Below are positions 1 through 8,314 of a DNA stretch of 64,000 nucleotides, one piece after another. The notes under the pieces were generated by a model. The model was not told where the DNA came from. It saw nothing but the letters and a program-made list of their open reading frames with translations, and made no database searches. The translations under genes were made by a program, and so were the position numbers. This DNA comes from Candidatus Melainabacteria bacterium (GTDB taxonomy: Bacteria > Cyanobacteriota > Vampirovibrionia > Obscuribacterales > Obscuribacteraceae), in contig RXJR01000001.1 of NCBI GenBank assembly GCA_003963305.1, forward strand, positions 248,001 through 312,000, read 5' to 3'. The stretch's first letter is position 1; each line of letters starts with the position of its first letter.

Positions 1-1
1 C

Positions 2-763
2 GTTTTGATGCAGGATGAGCTGCAATCACGAGAACAACTCGGCAAAGGTAACTTCACTACTCGCGTCACTTTCGACCAGAAGGCTCTAACAGACTTCATA
101 TCGAATGAAGACAACCTGTACGCAAGCCAGAAGACCATCCAGGTGCCGATTCCAGAGAAGAAAGGAACGCTCTCGATCTCTAAAGACGGTCCGGGCAGAC
201 TCTACTACAATGCCCTGGTCACATATTTCCGCAATCTGAAAGCCGGCGATCAAAGTGTTGAGAAAGGCTTGCCACAGGGACTGAAGATAACACGCAAGTT
301 TTATCGCCTGGTACCTGGCGCCACCACAAGTGATGGCTCAGTTCACTTCCACACAGCGGAGATCACCGACGGCAAAATCAAAGCCGGCGAAACGGTGATG
401 ATGAAGACCTTCGTCGAATCACCAGTCTCCCTGCCATACATCATGGTACAGGCGGCTCTGCCGAGCGGTGCTGAGGTCGTAGAAGCAGGGGGCGACCAGG
501 AGAGCAATACTGATACTTCAGCAGGCGACAAACCAGGCATCGACGGTGACTGGGGCTCTGCCTGGTGGACGCATCAAGACATTCTCGATGACCGCATCGT
601 CTATTTCGGAACACGTCTGCCGCAGGGCAAGTCCGAGTTCCACACGATGATAAGGCTTGAACTGCCTGGCAACATTCAGGTCAACCCGGTCAGCCTGGAG
701 GGCATGTACACGAATGCTGTGCGTGCATATTCAGGACTCGATTCACTCCACATCAACGACTGA
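2..763 (+). CDS. Bacterial alpha-2-macroglobulin, C-terminal part (partial)
   Basis: The reading frame is open from the left edge, so the gene begins before the window and only about 254 C-terminal residues are visible. They fit the receptor-binding-like end of bacterial alpha-2-macroglobulins: a beta-rich segment with 'KGLPQGLKITRKFY', then 'HQDILDDRIVYFGTRLPQG', and a terminal 'PGNIQVNPVSLEGMY' block, which is the usual order in this family. These periplasmic, membrane-anchored proteins are thought to trap foreign proteases. The bait region and any thioester lie outside the window. The next gene follows 19 bases downstream on the same strand, so the genes may be co-transcribed. The family call is fairly secure; the subclass is not. 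Confidence 0.75.
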   Translation, partial: VLMQDELQSREQLGKGNFTTRVTFDQKALTDFISNEDNLYASQKTIQVPIPEKKGTLSISKDGPGRLYYNALVTYFRNLKAGDQSVEKGLPQGLKITRKFYRLVPGATTSDGSVHFHTAEITDGKIKAGETVMMKTFVESPVSLPYIMVQAALPSGAEVVEAGGDQESNTDTSAGDKPGIDGDWGSAWWTHQDILDDRIVYFGTRLPQGKSEFHTMIRLELPGNIQVNPVSLEGMYTNAVRAYSGLDSLHIND

Positions 764-782
764 GCAAACCACGGTGGCGCCG

Positions 783-1466
783 ATGAACATTCAAGCTATC
801 AAATCAGACTGGCAGTCATATGCGATAGTCTTTGTGCTGCTCATCGGCGCCGCCATTACTTATTGGTTGACGAGACCGTTTGCAGATGTCGTAGCCAGCA
901 AAACGGTGGCTATCGGTGAATTGAGCAAAGCCCAGAGAATGAACATAAGTCTTGCCGCCAAATACCTGGACGGCGCCACCATCAAGCCGGGCGAGACTTT
1001 CTCATTCAACCGCCTGATCGGGCCCCGCACTGAGCGCCGTGGCTACGTAGGCGCCCCGTCATACGTCGGACCCGATACTCCTTCAACCACAGGCGGTGGC
1101 ATCTGCTTGCTCTCTTCATGCATCTATCAGCTTGCCCTGGAGTCCGGCATGGCGATTGATAAACGGACGCCTCATCTGCGCACAATAAGAACAGTTGCCC
1201 CGGGTTTGGATGCTACAGTCTGGTATGGACAATCGGATTTGACGTTTGTGAATAAAACAAACTCACCGATTCAGTTCCACGCTTTCCCTGATGGTTCAGA
1301 TTTGAAAGTACAATTATTAGGAACCAGATCGGACATTCATGTATGCACCCTCCGCACCTATCAACAAAAAAACGACCGGGACCATGTGCGCGTCAGGGTG
1401 GTTCGCTCAGGACTGGGGCACGACCAGGTGATCTCAGATGACCTTTACGGGGTACCTCAAACCTAG
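783..1466 (+). CDS. VanW-domain membrane protein
   Basis: This 227-residue protein has one N-terminal membrane segment (about residues 11-30), then a VanW domain. The domain shows the family signature 'TFSFNRLIGPRTERRGY', a glycine-rich 'GGGIC' (about 104-108) and the later 'GLDATVWYGQSDLTFVN'. VanW proteins are cell-envelope proteins named from vancomycin-resistance clusters; their activity is not established. I chose the ATG at 783 because it starts directly before the membrane segment. The same frame extends upstream to 657, but that stretch overlaps the previous gene. The 3' end overlaps the amine oxidase start by 29 bases, suggesting coupled translation. Confidence 0.75.
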   Translation: MNIQAIKSDWQSYAIVFVLLIGAAITYWLTRPFADVVASKTVAIGELSKAQRMNISLAAKYLDGATIKPGETFSFNRLIGPRTERRGYVGAPSYVGPDTPSTTGGGICLLSSCIYQLALESGMAIDKRTPHLRTIRTVAPGLDATVWYGQSDLTFVNKTNSPIQFHAFPDGSDLKVQLLGTRSDIHVCTLRTYQQKNDRDHVRVRVVRSGLGHDQVISDDLYGVPQT

Positions 1467-3579
1467 TAGCGCATTTGCCAGCCGCTTCCAGTCAAGCAGC
1501 GCAGTACTTTACTGCTTAATCTCATTACTTACATCCGGTTGTAATCCAGCTCCAGACACGGGCAAAATTGCTCCAGACACAGGCCAGACCACTGCAGACG
1601 GTAGCAAGACTGCGCCAGACACAGGCAAGACCGCTGTAGAAACCGGTCAGACTGCTGCAACTGGTGGCGCAAGCGTTTCCAAAACGGCTGCCCATCCGCT
1701 TGATCCGCTGACCGCAGCCGAAATCGAAGCATCCACGCAAATTCTGAAGAAGTCCGGCAAAATCACTGACGCCAGCCGCTTCGCATCAATATCGCTTCTG
1801 GAACCAGAGAAATCGAGCATCCTCAACTTTAAGCCCGGCGACCCAAATCCAAGAAAATCCTTCTCAGTAATTTATGAGGCTGCCGGCAATAAAACCTTCG
1901 AAGCGATTGTAGATCTGACAAATAAAGCTCTGGTCTCGTACAAGCAAGCTGCAGGTCAGGCGCTCGTACCGGAAGACGTTACCACTGTTCGCAAAGTCGT
2001 TTATGAAGACAAAACCTGGCAAGCTGCCATGAGCAAACGCGGCATCCAGAATTTCGCGGACGTTTACGTATCCGTCTGGGCATCAGCTTATCTACCCGAG
2101 ACAGCGACGGATAGAAACCGCATGTTGAAAGCAATCTTCTTTTATCGAGGACCTTCAGACAACGCCTTTTTCCGTCCCATTGAGGGTGTCGTGGCAGACG
2201 TAGACGTGACGAAGAAGAAGATTGTCAAACTCTCCGACTCAGGTGTTGTTCCTATCGCCCCAGTCAAAAAAGCGATCATTCCGCCATCTTTCTCAAATCG
2301 AATAAAAATTCAGGCTCAGACTAAAACGGCAGCTGCCGGTAATCAGTCCACAGATATCGCAGATCTGGAGATCAATGGACAGGAAGTCCACTGGAAAAAC
2401 TGGCGTTTCCGCTTTGCAGTAGAACCCAGAGAAGGGCTGGTACTATATACGGTTTCATACGACGACCATGGGAAGATGCGTTCGGTTCTCTATCGGGGCT
2501 CGGTATCGGAGCTATGTGTACCGTACGCTGACCCCACAGCCGGATGGTCGTTCCGCGACGCCTTCGATGCCGGACAATACGGTCTCGGCAACAGTATTTC
2601 AGCACTCGAACCTCTGGCTGATGCACCCGCGAACGCAAAGTTCTTTGATGCAGTAATAGCCGACCAACTTGGAGCCCCGGTTGTACGTCCAAACTCTGTT
2701 GCAATCTATGAAAAGGATGGGGGCATCTTGTGGCGGCACTTCGATCGCCCCAACAATCGCCAGCTTTCGGTGCGCGGCAAAGACCTTGTACTCTCATACA
2801 TTACGACTCTGAGCAACTACGACTATTGTTTCAACTGGATATTCCATGAAGATGGCTCTCTGGACATGGAAACCGGAATGACAGGAGTTATGCTGGCAAA
2901 GGGAGTGGCTAACGCCATATCAAGCTCCGACCTTCATGCTCACGCTGTCGAGAAAACCATAGAGGCAGTGCATCACCAGCACTTTTTCTGTTTTCGCCTG
3001 GACATGGATGTGGACGGAGCAGCCAACAACAGCCTGATCGAAACGAATGGAATTTCAATCTCAGACAAATCAAAGAATCCATACGGTAACGCTTTCTGCA
3101 TAACAGAACAGCGATTAACTCGCGAAAAAGATGCGGCACGGCTGATCAATCTTGATACAACTCGGCGTTGGAAAGTCGTAAACGACATCAAAAGAAATGA
3201 ACTTGGTCAAAACACTGGTTACATGCTGATACCAGGGGAGAACTCGATTCCTTATTCTCAGGAAACATCATTTGTGCGCCGAAAAGCGGGCTTTATCAAC
3301 TCGCACGTGTGGGCTACTGCCTACGACCCTGCACAGATGTACGCTGCCGGAGCTTACCCATTCGACTCAGATGGCTCTAAGGGGCTCTCTGACTGGGTAA
3401 AGGCGAACCGTTCTATTGAAGGGAAAGACATTGTACTCTGGTACAACCTGGGCATCACTCACATGCCGCGCCCTGAGGAGTGGCCGATAATGCCCGTACA
3501 CAGGGGTGGATTTAAACTTGCCCCAAATTGTTTTTTTGCAAAAAATCCTGCCCTGGATTTTGTGGACGATCAGCCATAA
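1438..3579 (+). CDS. Copper amine oxidase, lipoprotein-like
   Basis: Copper amine oxidases oxidise primary amines to aldehydes, hydrogen peroxide and ammonia, using copper and a topaquinone made from a tyrosine. The hallmarks are all visible. The cofactor motif 'TLSNYDY' places the precursor at Tyr461. Copper ligands are the HxH at about 513/515 in 'HQHFFCFRLDMDVDG' and His675 in 'THMPRPEEWPIMP'. The catalytic-base region is 'DAFDAGQYGLG'. The N-terminus ends in 'LISLLTSGC', a plausible lipobox, so the enzyme is probably anchored outside the inner membrane. A short repeated linker (APDTGK/APDTGQ) precedes the catalytic part. At 713 residues it is of usual length. The first 29 bases overlap the VanW gene. 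Confidence 0.9.
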   Translation: MTFTGYLKPSSAFASRFQSSSAVLYCLISLLTSGCNPAPDTGKIAPDTGQTTADGSKTAPDTGKTAVETGQTAATGGASVSKTAAHPLDPLTAAEIEASTQILKKSGKITDASRFASISLLEPEKSSILNFKPGDPNPRKSFSVIYEAAGNKTFEAIVDLTNKALVSYKQAAGQALVPEDVTTVRKVVYEDKTWQAAMSKRGIQNFADVYVSVWASAYLPETATDRNRMLKAIFFYRGPSDNAFFRPIEGVVADVDVTKKKIVKLSDSGVVPIAPVKKAIIPPSFSNRIKIQAQTKTAAAGNQSTDIADLEINGQEVHWKNWRFRFAVEPREGLVLYTVSYDDHGKMRSVLYRGSVSELCVPYADPTAGWSFRDAFDAGQYGLGNSISALEPLADAPANAKFFDAVIADQLGAPVVRPNSVAIYEKDGGILWRHFDRPNNRQLSVRGKDLVLSYITTLSNYDYCFNWIFHEDGSLDMETGMTGVMLAKGVANAISSSDLHAHAVEKTIEAVHHQHFFCFRLDMDVDGAANNSLIETNGISISDKSKNPYGNAFCITEQRLTREKDAARLINLDTTRRWKVVNDIKRNELGQNTGYMLIPGENSIPYSQETSFVRRKAGFINSHVWATAYDPAQMYAAGAYPFDSDGSKGLSDWVKANRSIEGKDIVLWYNLGITHMPRPEEWPIMPVHRGGFKLAPNCFFAKNPALDFVDDQP
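1549..1672 (+). repeat. In-gene degenerate repeat encoding (A/V)xDTG(K/Q) linker
   Basis: About five imperfect units built around 'ccagacac(a/g)ggc' encode APDTGK, APDTGQ, ADGSK, APDTGK and VETGQ in the amine oxidase just after its lipobox. It is a low-complexity spacer between the membrane anchor and the enzyme, probably grown by slippage. Confidence 0.7.
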
Positions 3580-3659
3580 GCCTCTAACAGCGCTCTTCTC
3601 GAAGCGCTACAAATGCCGCATGACACTTAAGTACGACAGGAAAGCCGCGCCAGGTGCGG

Positions 3660-3688
3660 TTGACAGGAAAAACTATCGGGTTATAGGA
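3660..3688 (+). promoter_or_regulatory. Candidate sigma-70 promoter for the TadG-like gene
   Basis: A perfect -35 TTGACA (3660-3665) is followed after 16 bases by TATAGG (3682-3687), inside the AT-rich 'tataggataagat'. It lies about 50 bases before the ATG at 3740. Intergenic position and hexamer match support it; no transcription evidence is available. Confidence 0.4.
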
Positions 3689-3739
3689 TAAGATTAACTG
3701 CGCTTAACTTATTAGCGTTGAAATGGCGGGCCCCCCCAT

Positions 3740-5968
3740 ATGACAAAAAAGAATCTCCTCGAGAAATATTTGCACGCCCGTCCGGGCAAGCGGATTGCAC
3801 GCAAGGAAGAAGGCAACACCCTTGTTTTGATTGCCGCGATCACTATGGGCTTGATAGTCGCGCTGATTTTCTTCTGCCTGAATTACACGAGACTGCTCGG
3901 AAGTAACGCAGAACAGAAGAAAGCCATCGACGCCGCAGCATTGGCGGCTGCCGCCGACATGAGCAGCATTGTCATAGACACCCCAGAGATGGGCTATGTA
4001 TCACTGTCTGACCAGGCGCCGGTAGGCAAGGTGACCAAAGCCGGCGATCAATACTTCCTGCCGATTCGCGGCATCAACACAATCATCGGCACAGCCAGGT
4101 TAGATGCCATTATCGCTGACAAAATGCCAAATACTTCGGTGATGTCGGTTTTGGCACAAAACGATCTGGCCGCCGCAAAATCTGTAATCACTCAGTTAAC
4201 TACTGTGTTGCAGAAGTCCCTGACTGCAAGTGGTTCTCCTCTAGCAAAAGATAGGGACGGCAACCCTGTCAATGTTTATGCAGATGCGCAGAACGCATAC
4301 ACTGCAAACCTCATCCGCATGACAGGCTCCTCGTCTTACGTGCCGAACTCGATGCAATTGACTCTCGGGTCTCTGGACATACCAAGTGACACAAACATTC
4401 CTATACCGCAGCCAACCAACATCGCCTCGATCCCTGCAAATCTAGTGCAGGGAAACAATTACAAGGCGTTTGTGAATATTCCCTATAAAGGAGTGAATTA
4501 CGTTTTTGGTGGCATAGGCGACACAGCTCGACTCGTCGATCTCGGACACTTTGTCGCCAGCAATCCAAATGTTGCCTATCAAGTGCCGACCATTGTGAAG
4601 GCCGAATGCGATCAAATCATCAAGACGTCATCTTCTCCGAACGGAGCTAAATTTCATACTGCTTCGTGCGCACAGGCAAGCAGCACGTTCGACCCTAAAC
4701 CAGCGCCAGGAGCCATTGCGATCGAATTTCCCGATGGTCAGGTGCCTGAATTTCAGAAACCAGGCGACCTGTTAACGAAGCTTCCGTCGGTCGCTGCAAC
4801 GGTACAGACCTCGAGCGGCGGCGATTACCCCGTTACCGCCTCAGGGATGAGCAGCACCCCCGACCCGTGGCCGCCGAACGTCAACAGTCACAGCATTCGC
4901 GATGCATGGGAAGTAACACTATATGACTGGGTGAGACGAGCCGGAACGAAAGCAAATATCACTGCCGTTTTGAATATGCAAACCAGTGCTTTTGGTCCGC
5001 CACCTCCTGACGTGGATTGGTACGCGGAATTATCGAACACTCCTCCTCTGACAAACATCACAAGCACCTTCTCACCAGCCGGTAAACTGAAAGTACCAAT
5101 GGGCACTATGCACGCGTACAAGTGGGATCCAAACGGCATGGTGCAATATAAGCAGACAACGACGGTTGCCTATCCTTATGAGGTAGTAAGCGAAAATCAA
5201 CTGTATGCCGAAGTCGCCGGTATCGATAACGGTGCCTTCACAAGTACAGTGCCAACACTCGATTTCAAAGAAATCAAAGTACCTATGCCTTCCGGGATCA
5301 AAGGGAAGAAGGGAGCGGTGTCAGGGTCGATTCACGCGGAAGTGACGTTCCTTCCCTACTTTGACATGTATGTGCGAGATCAATGCAGAGTGAACGGGCT
5401 GCAGAAAGGTGGCAAACATGGCGGCGAGCCTCTAAACGACGCGCTTGTAGCGTTCGACTTGAACTCAAATGCAAGAAGTGAAATCGCAGCAAACATTGTC
5501 CGAGGCGGTCTCGACTATGGAGCCAGCGGCAGCGGAGCAGGAGGGTACGACTCGGGATTTGTCTCCCCTACACCGCCACCTCCCAACGGAGTAGGAAACG
5601 GGCAGGGATCGCCGCCTATCCTCTCGGCGCAGTCCGACTTCGGAGACAACCCTACGGCGCGAGCGAAAAACTTTTCATATCCCCCTCCGTACGTGCAATA
5701 TGAATTAGGACAGTCCGCAGGCGAAGTTCGTAAGTCATATCAGAAGACAGCGTTGACGGGTAGCATACGATTCAGAAGGCAGGTACAAATCTCAGGCAAT
5801 ATGTCTCTGGCAGTCGGTGGACCGACCTCAAGCGAACCAACTGATATAGGCTATCTGGCAGGTCGTCGCGGTATCAATGGCGGTATCGTCTACACCGTCA
5901 ATGACCCTGCTGATCCTCTCAAGATCTTCCCGGATCTCGACATCGCGGATGACTTCAAAGAAAAATAG
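3740..5968 (+). CDS. Large TadG-like pseudopilin-type protein (copy 1)
   Basis: Residues 25-70 form the classic Tad/Flp pilus-assembly N-terminus: a basic stretch, then 'EEGNTLVLIAAITMGLIVA', then 'LGSNAEQKKAIDAAALAAA'. This tethers TadE/TadG proteins in the inner membrane with the rest outside. The following ~670 residues match no enzyme I recognise; they include Pro/Gly-rich stretches near 600-650. A paralogue lies at 8315-10516, alike almost end to end (for example 'GYVSLSDQAP', 'NVYADAQNAYT', 'LTGSIRFRRQ'). An in-frame stop at 3719 and no earlier ATG fix the start, but there is no Shine-Dalgarno match; a run of seven C precedes it. Function beyond surface or pilus association is unknown. 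Confidence 0.75.
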   Translation: MTKKNLLEKYLHARPGKRIARKEEGNTLVLIAAITMGLIVALIFFCLNYTRLLGSNAEQKKAIDAAALAAAADMSSIVIDTPEMGYVSLSDQAPVGKVTKAGDQYFLPIRGINTIIGTARLDAIIADKMPNTSVMSVLAQNDLAAAKSVITQLTTVLQKSLTASGSPLAKDRDGNPVNVYADAQNAYTANLIRMTGSSSYVPNSMQLTLGSLDIPSDTNIPIPQPTNIASIPANLVQGNNYKAFVNIPYKGVNYVFGGIGDTARLVDLGHFVASNPNVAYQVPTIVKAECDQIIKTSSSPNGAKFHTASCAQASSTFDPKPAPGAIAIEFPDGQVPEFQKPGDLLTKLPSVAATVQTSSGGDYPVTASGMSSTPDPWPPNVNSHSIRDAWEVTLYDWVRRAGTKANITAVLNMQTSAFGPPPPDVDWYAELSNTPPLTNITSTFSPAGKLKVPMGTMHAYKWDPNGMVQYKQTTTVAYPYEVVSENQLYAEVAGIDNGAFTSTVPTLDFKEIKVPMPSGIKGKKGAVSGSIHAEVTFLPYFDMYVRDQCRVNGLQKGGKHGGEPLNDALVAFDLNSNARSEIAANIVRGGLDYGASGSGAGGYDSGFVSPTPPPPNGVGNGQGSPPILSAQSDFGDNPTARAKNFSYPPPYVQYELGQSAGEVRKSYQKTALTGSIRFRRQVQISGNMSLAVGGPTSSEPTDIGYLAGRRGINGGIVYTVNDPADPLKIFPDLDIADDFKEK

Positions 5969-6002
5969 CGGATAGCCCAACAACTTGCCGCCAAGCGAAC
6001 CA

Positions 6003-7400
6003 TCAGTGCGTCCACGAGGCGCGAGATTCTTTGAGAGGAAGAATCCACTTAGCCGGCCATAAACTGACTGGGGTCGACGCGAGATCAGCCGTACGATCGA
6101 TCAGATCTTGGGCTGGTCTTCCATTTAATGACACCAACGACTGAACTCTAACAATTGGTCTGAACCCCAGATCACCTTGCAGCCCCGCTGCCACTGCATG
6201 AGCATATTGGAGCATCATATCCGGTATCACTCGCATGTTTTGCACTTGCAATGGCGTCATGGAGTATTCCGGCTCTATGACACCATTCATCCCCGTTTCC
6301 GGATTGACAAAAATCATTTTGAATCCTTTGCAACTTTTGTCTCTCAGCATCATTCGCCAGGCAAAACGCTGTCCCTGCTCTGTCCAGCTAGTATCACCGG
6401 GGTATAAAAATCTTCGCAACGGCACGAGAACTTGAACGGCTATGTAAAGGTAAACAAAGCAGATCAAGAGCGGCTGAGTTTTTTTCAGCTTAACAGAGGG
6501 AGAAACCGCAGGGCAGGAAATCTTGCAACGCTGAGCGAATTTAAGCGGCCAGTCTTCACGAGCGAATATGCCGAGTGTAGCAATCATGAAGAAAGGAAAA
6601 ATATCAATGCTGAAAAGTGAAGAGTTCAATAGATGAAAGACGCACAAAACTACCGCCGCTGGCAAAAAGGTAGGCTGCCACCACAATAAGAATCCTGCCG
6701 TCAAGTCAATTACGATGCCACCGTATGTGACTAGAGGTACAAACCACGGTTGAAGAAACAGACTCGATACAATCGGACCCAGAACCGGACCTACAAGTGG
6801 ATGGGCAGCGCGATCAGTAATCCACGCTGATTGCGGATAACCTTGCAGCCAATCCACATTGAGCTTGGCAAGACCACTATAGAAATACACAATCAGAAAT
6901 TGAAATCTAAATAGATCGACCTGCCACCTCGGCACGATCGGTGCTAACTTGAGCCGGTGAGCATCGATGGAAAACAATCGGTGCGCATCGACTAAACTAA
7001 AAAGCAAACTGAGCAAACAAATTAAATAGGTATGGTTCTGATAGATGGATTTCTCACACAAAAAAATCCACGAATAAGAGAAAAAAAGCAATATGCACGC
7101 AGCTCTGTAATAAAAGCCAATGCCTACCATGAAGGCTAGAATCGCGATAGCCCAAAGATGCATATACAGTCCAACGCCGTGCAATGGCACCACCCCTGGA
7201 AAGAAGGTGAAGTGAAAGTTCGATGAAAGAATATCGACCCATCCCTCGCGAAAGTACTCGATCACAAGAGCAATCATTGAAATAGAAAAGCAAATTCGAA
7301 AAACGGCCAGTGATGCAACACTTACAGGCGCTTCCAAATAGGCAGAAAATTTGAAAGCAGGGCTTTTCAACTGTGAGTCAGCGGTGTTATCCTCAGCCAT
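6003..7400 (-). CDS. HTTM / vitamin K-dependent gamma-carboxylase-like membrane protein
   Basis: This 465-residue polytopic protein belongs to the horizontally transferred transmembrane (HTTM) family related to vitamin K-dependent gamma-carboxylase. Visible signatures are 'QNHTYLICLLSLL' (about 121-133) and 'YSGLAKLNVDWLQGYP' (about 174-189). Lys179 aligns with the lysine acting as catalytic base in the human enzyme. Whether bacterial HTTM proteins carboxylate glutamate is mostly unknown; some are linked to lipid or oxidised-metabolite chemistry. The gene is convergent with TadG-like copy 1 and divergent from the HExxH lipoprotein gene, whose start lies 23 bases away. About eight membrane segments are predictable by eye. 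Confidence 0.8.
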   Translation of the reverse strand: MAEDNTADSQLKSPAFKFSAYLEAPVSVASLAVFRICFSISMIALVIEYFREGWVDILSSNFHFTFFPGVVPLHGVGLYMHLWAIAILAFMVGIGFYYRAACILLFFSYSWIFLCEKSIYQNHTYLICLLSLLFSLVDAHRLFSIDAHRLKLAPIVPRWQVDLFRFQFLIVYFYSGLAKLNVDWLQGYPQSAWITDRAAHPLVGPVLGPIVSSLFLQPWFVPLVTYGGIVIDLTAGFLLWWQPTFLPAAVVLCVFHLLNSSLFSIDIFPFFMIATLGIFAREDWPLKFAQRCKISCPAVSPSVKLKKTQPLLICFVYLYIAVQVLVPLRRFLYPGDTSWTEQGQRFAWRMMLRDKSCKGFKMIFVNPETGMNGVIEPEYSMTPLQVQNMRVIPDMMLQYAHAVAAGLQGDLGFRPIVRVQSLVSLNGRPAQDLIDRTADLASTPVSLWPAKWILPLKESRASWTH

Positions 7401-7423
7401 AACCTAAGAATAGCAGTTAAGAC

Positions 7424-8128
7424 ATGACGTCATCAAAGAAACTACAATCTGTTGCTGCACTGCTCGCCAGCTGTTGCTTGTCTGGTTGCATTCAAAACAA
7501 TGTCAAATTAAGCTCACCGCATTCAACACCACTGGGGGACAGTCCAAACCAGTCAGCGAAAAGTCCCGAGAAAGCCGTACAAGTAATGCAGAAGCCACTA
7601 TATCTGCAGCAAGGAGCTTTCGTCGAAAGACAAAACATTCACTCATCCAGGGGATTGACCGAATGGTATTTTCATTGCTATCCGCATTTTGACTATGATG
7701 TGACAACCAATCCACTCAAACCAAATCAAATCTCATTGAGGATCAAGAAAGTGACTCTGACTATTTCTTGCCCGGTTACGGTGCGAATCGGCAAACAAGA
7801 AAAGTCGACCATAGACCACGAAAATGGTCACGTTCAAATCGTTAAAGACATTTATCAGAATGCAGGATCTGCTGCAAAAGAAGCATGCTTGAGAGTTATT
7901 GGTTCTCAGTTTGATGGGACCGGAACTGACAGGAACGAAGCCACTGCAGATGCAATCGATCAAGCATCAAGAGCGGTGTGCAAATATTACACAGGAAAAA
8001 CTGTTGCCGTCGTTAATGCGATATCGGCGAACTATGACGAAATAACTCAGCATGGAAACAAAAAAATTCCTATTCCTGAGGCTATAAAACTGGCAACGGA
8101 GAAATACAGAAACAAAGACGGTAACTAG
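7424..8128 (+). CDS. Lipoprotein with HExxH motif (DUF922-like putative metalloprotease)
   Basis: The N-terminus has a signal sequence and lipobox ending 'CCLSGC', making Cys22 the likely lipidated residue. Downstream, 'HENGH' (132-136) fits the zinc-peptidase HExxH pattern, and the surrounding 'IDHENGHVQIVKDIY' resembles DUF922, a family of putative secreted metalloproteases. A possible third ligand such as Glu172 in 'NEATADA' cannot be proved by eye. Its likely place is the periplasm or outer membrane. It sits between the HTTM gene and TadG-like copy 2. A zinc-dependent peptidase is the best guess; a catalytically dead structural protein is the alternative. Confidence 0.6.
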   Translation: MTSSKKLQSVAALLASCCLSGCIQNNVKLSSPHSTPLGDSPNQSAKSPEKAVQVMQKPLYLQQGAFVERQNIHSSRGLTEWYFHCYPHFDYDVTTNPLKPNQISLRIKKVTLTISCPVTVRIGKQEKSTIDHENGHVQIVKDIYQNAGSAAKEACLRVIGSQFDGTGTDRNEATADAIDQASRAVCKYYTGKTVAVVNAISANYDEITQHGNKKIPIPEAIKLATEKYRNKDGN

Positions 8129-8314
8129 TCGGAGATCCGCACTATTAGACCGTTCCCAGAAGAGCATAAGCGCAGTCAAGCACGCTACACCGTATACCAC
8201 CGGCACGTTAAAATGTGGTGACAGCGCGATTAGCCCACACGTAGACGTGGAACATCTCCAGAAGATACCCTGACACACGGCATCAAATTTTACGCGCATC
8301 ACCTTGAGGTGTTT

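Noticed and set aside
2372-2797. Minus-strand frame inside the amine oxidase gene
   Set aside because: It lies entirely opposite a gene with conserved catalytic motifs and has no signal for translation.
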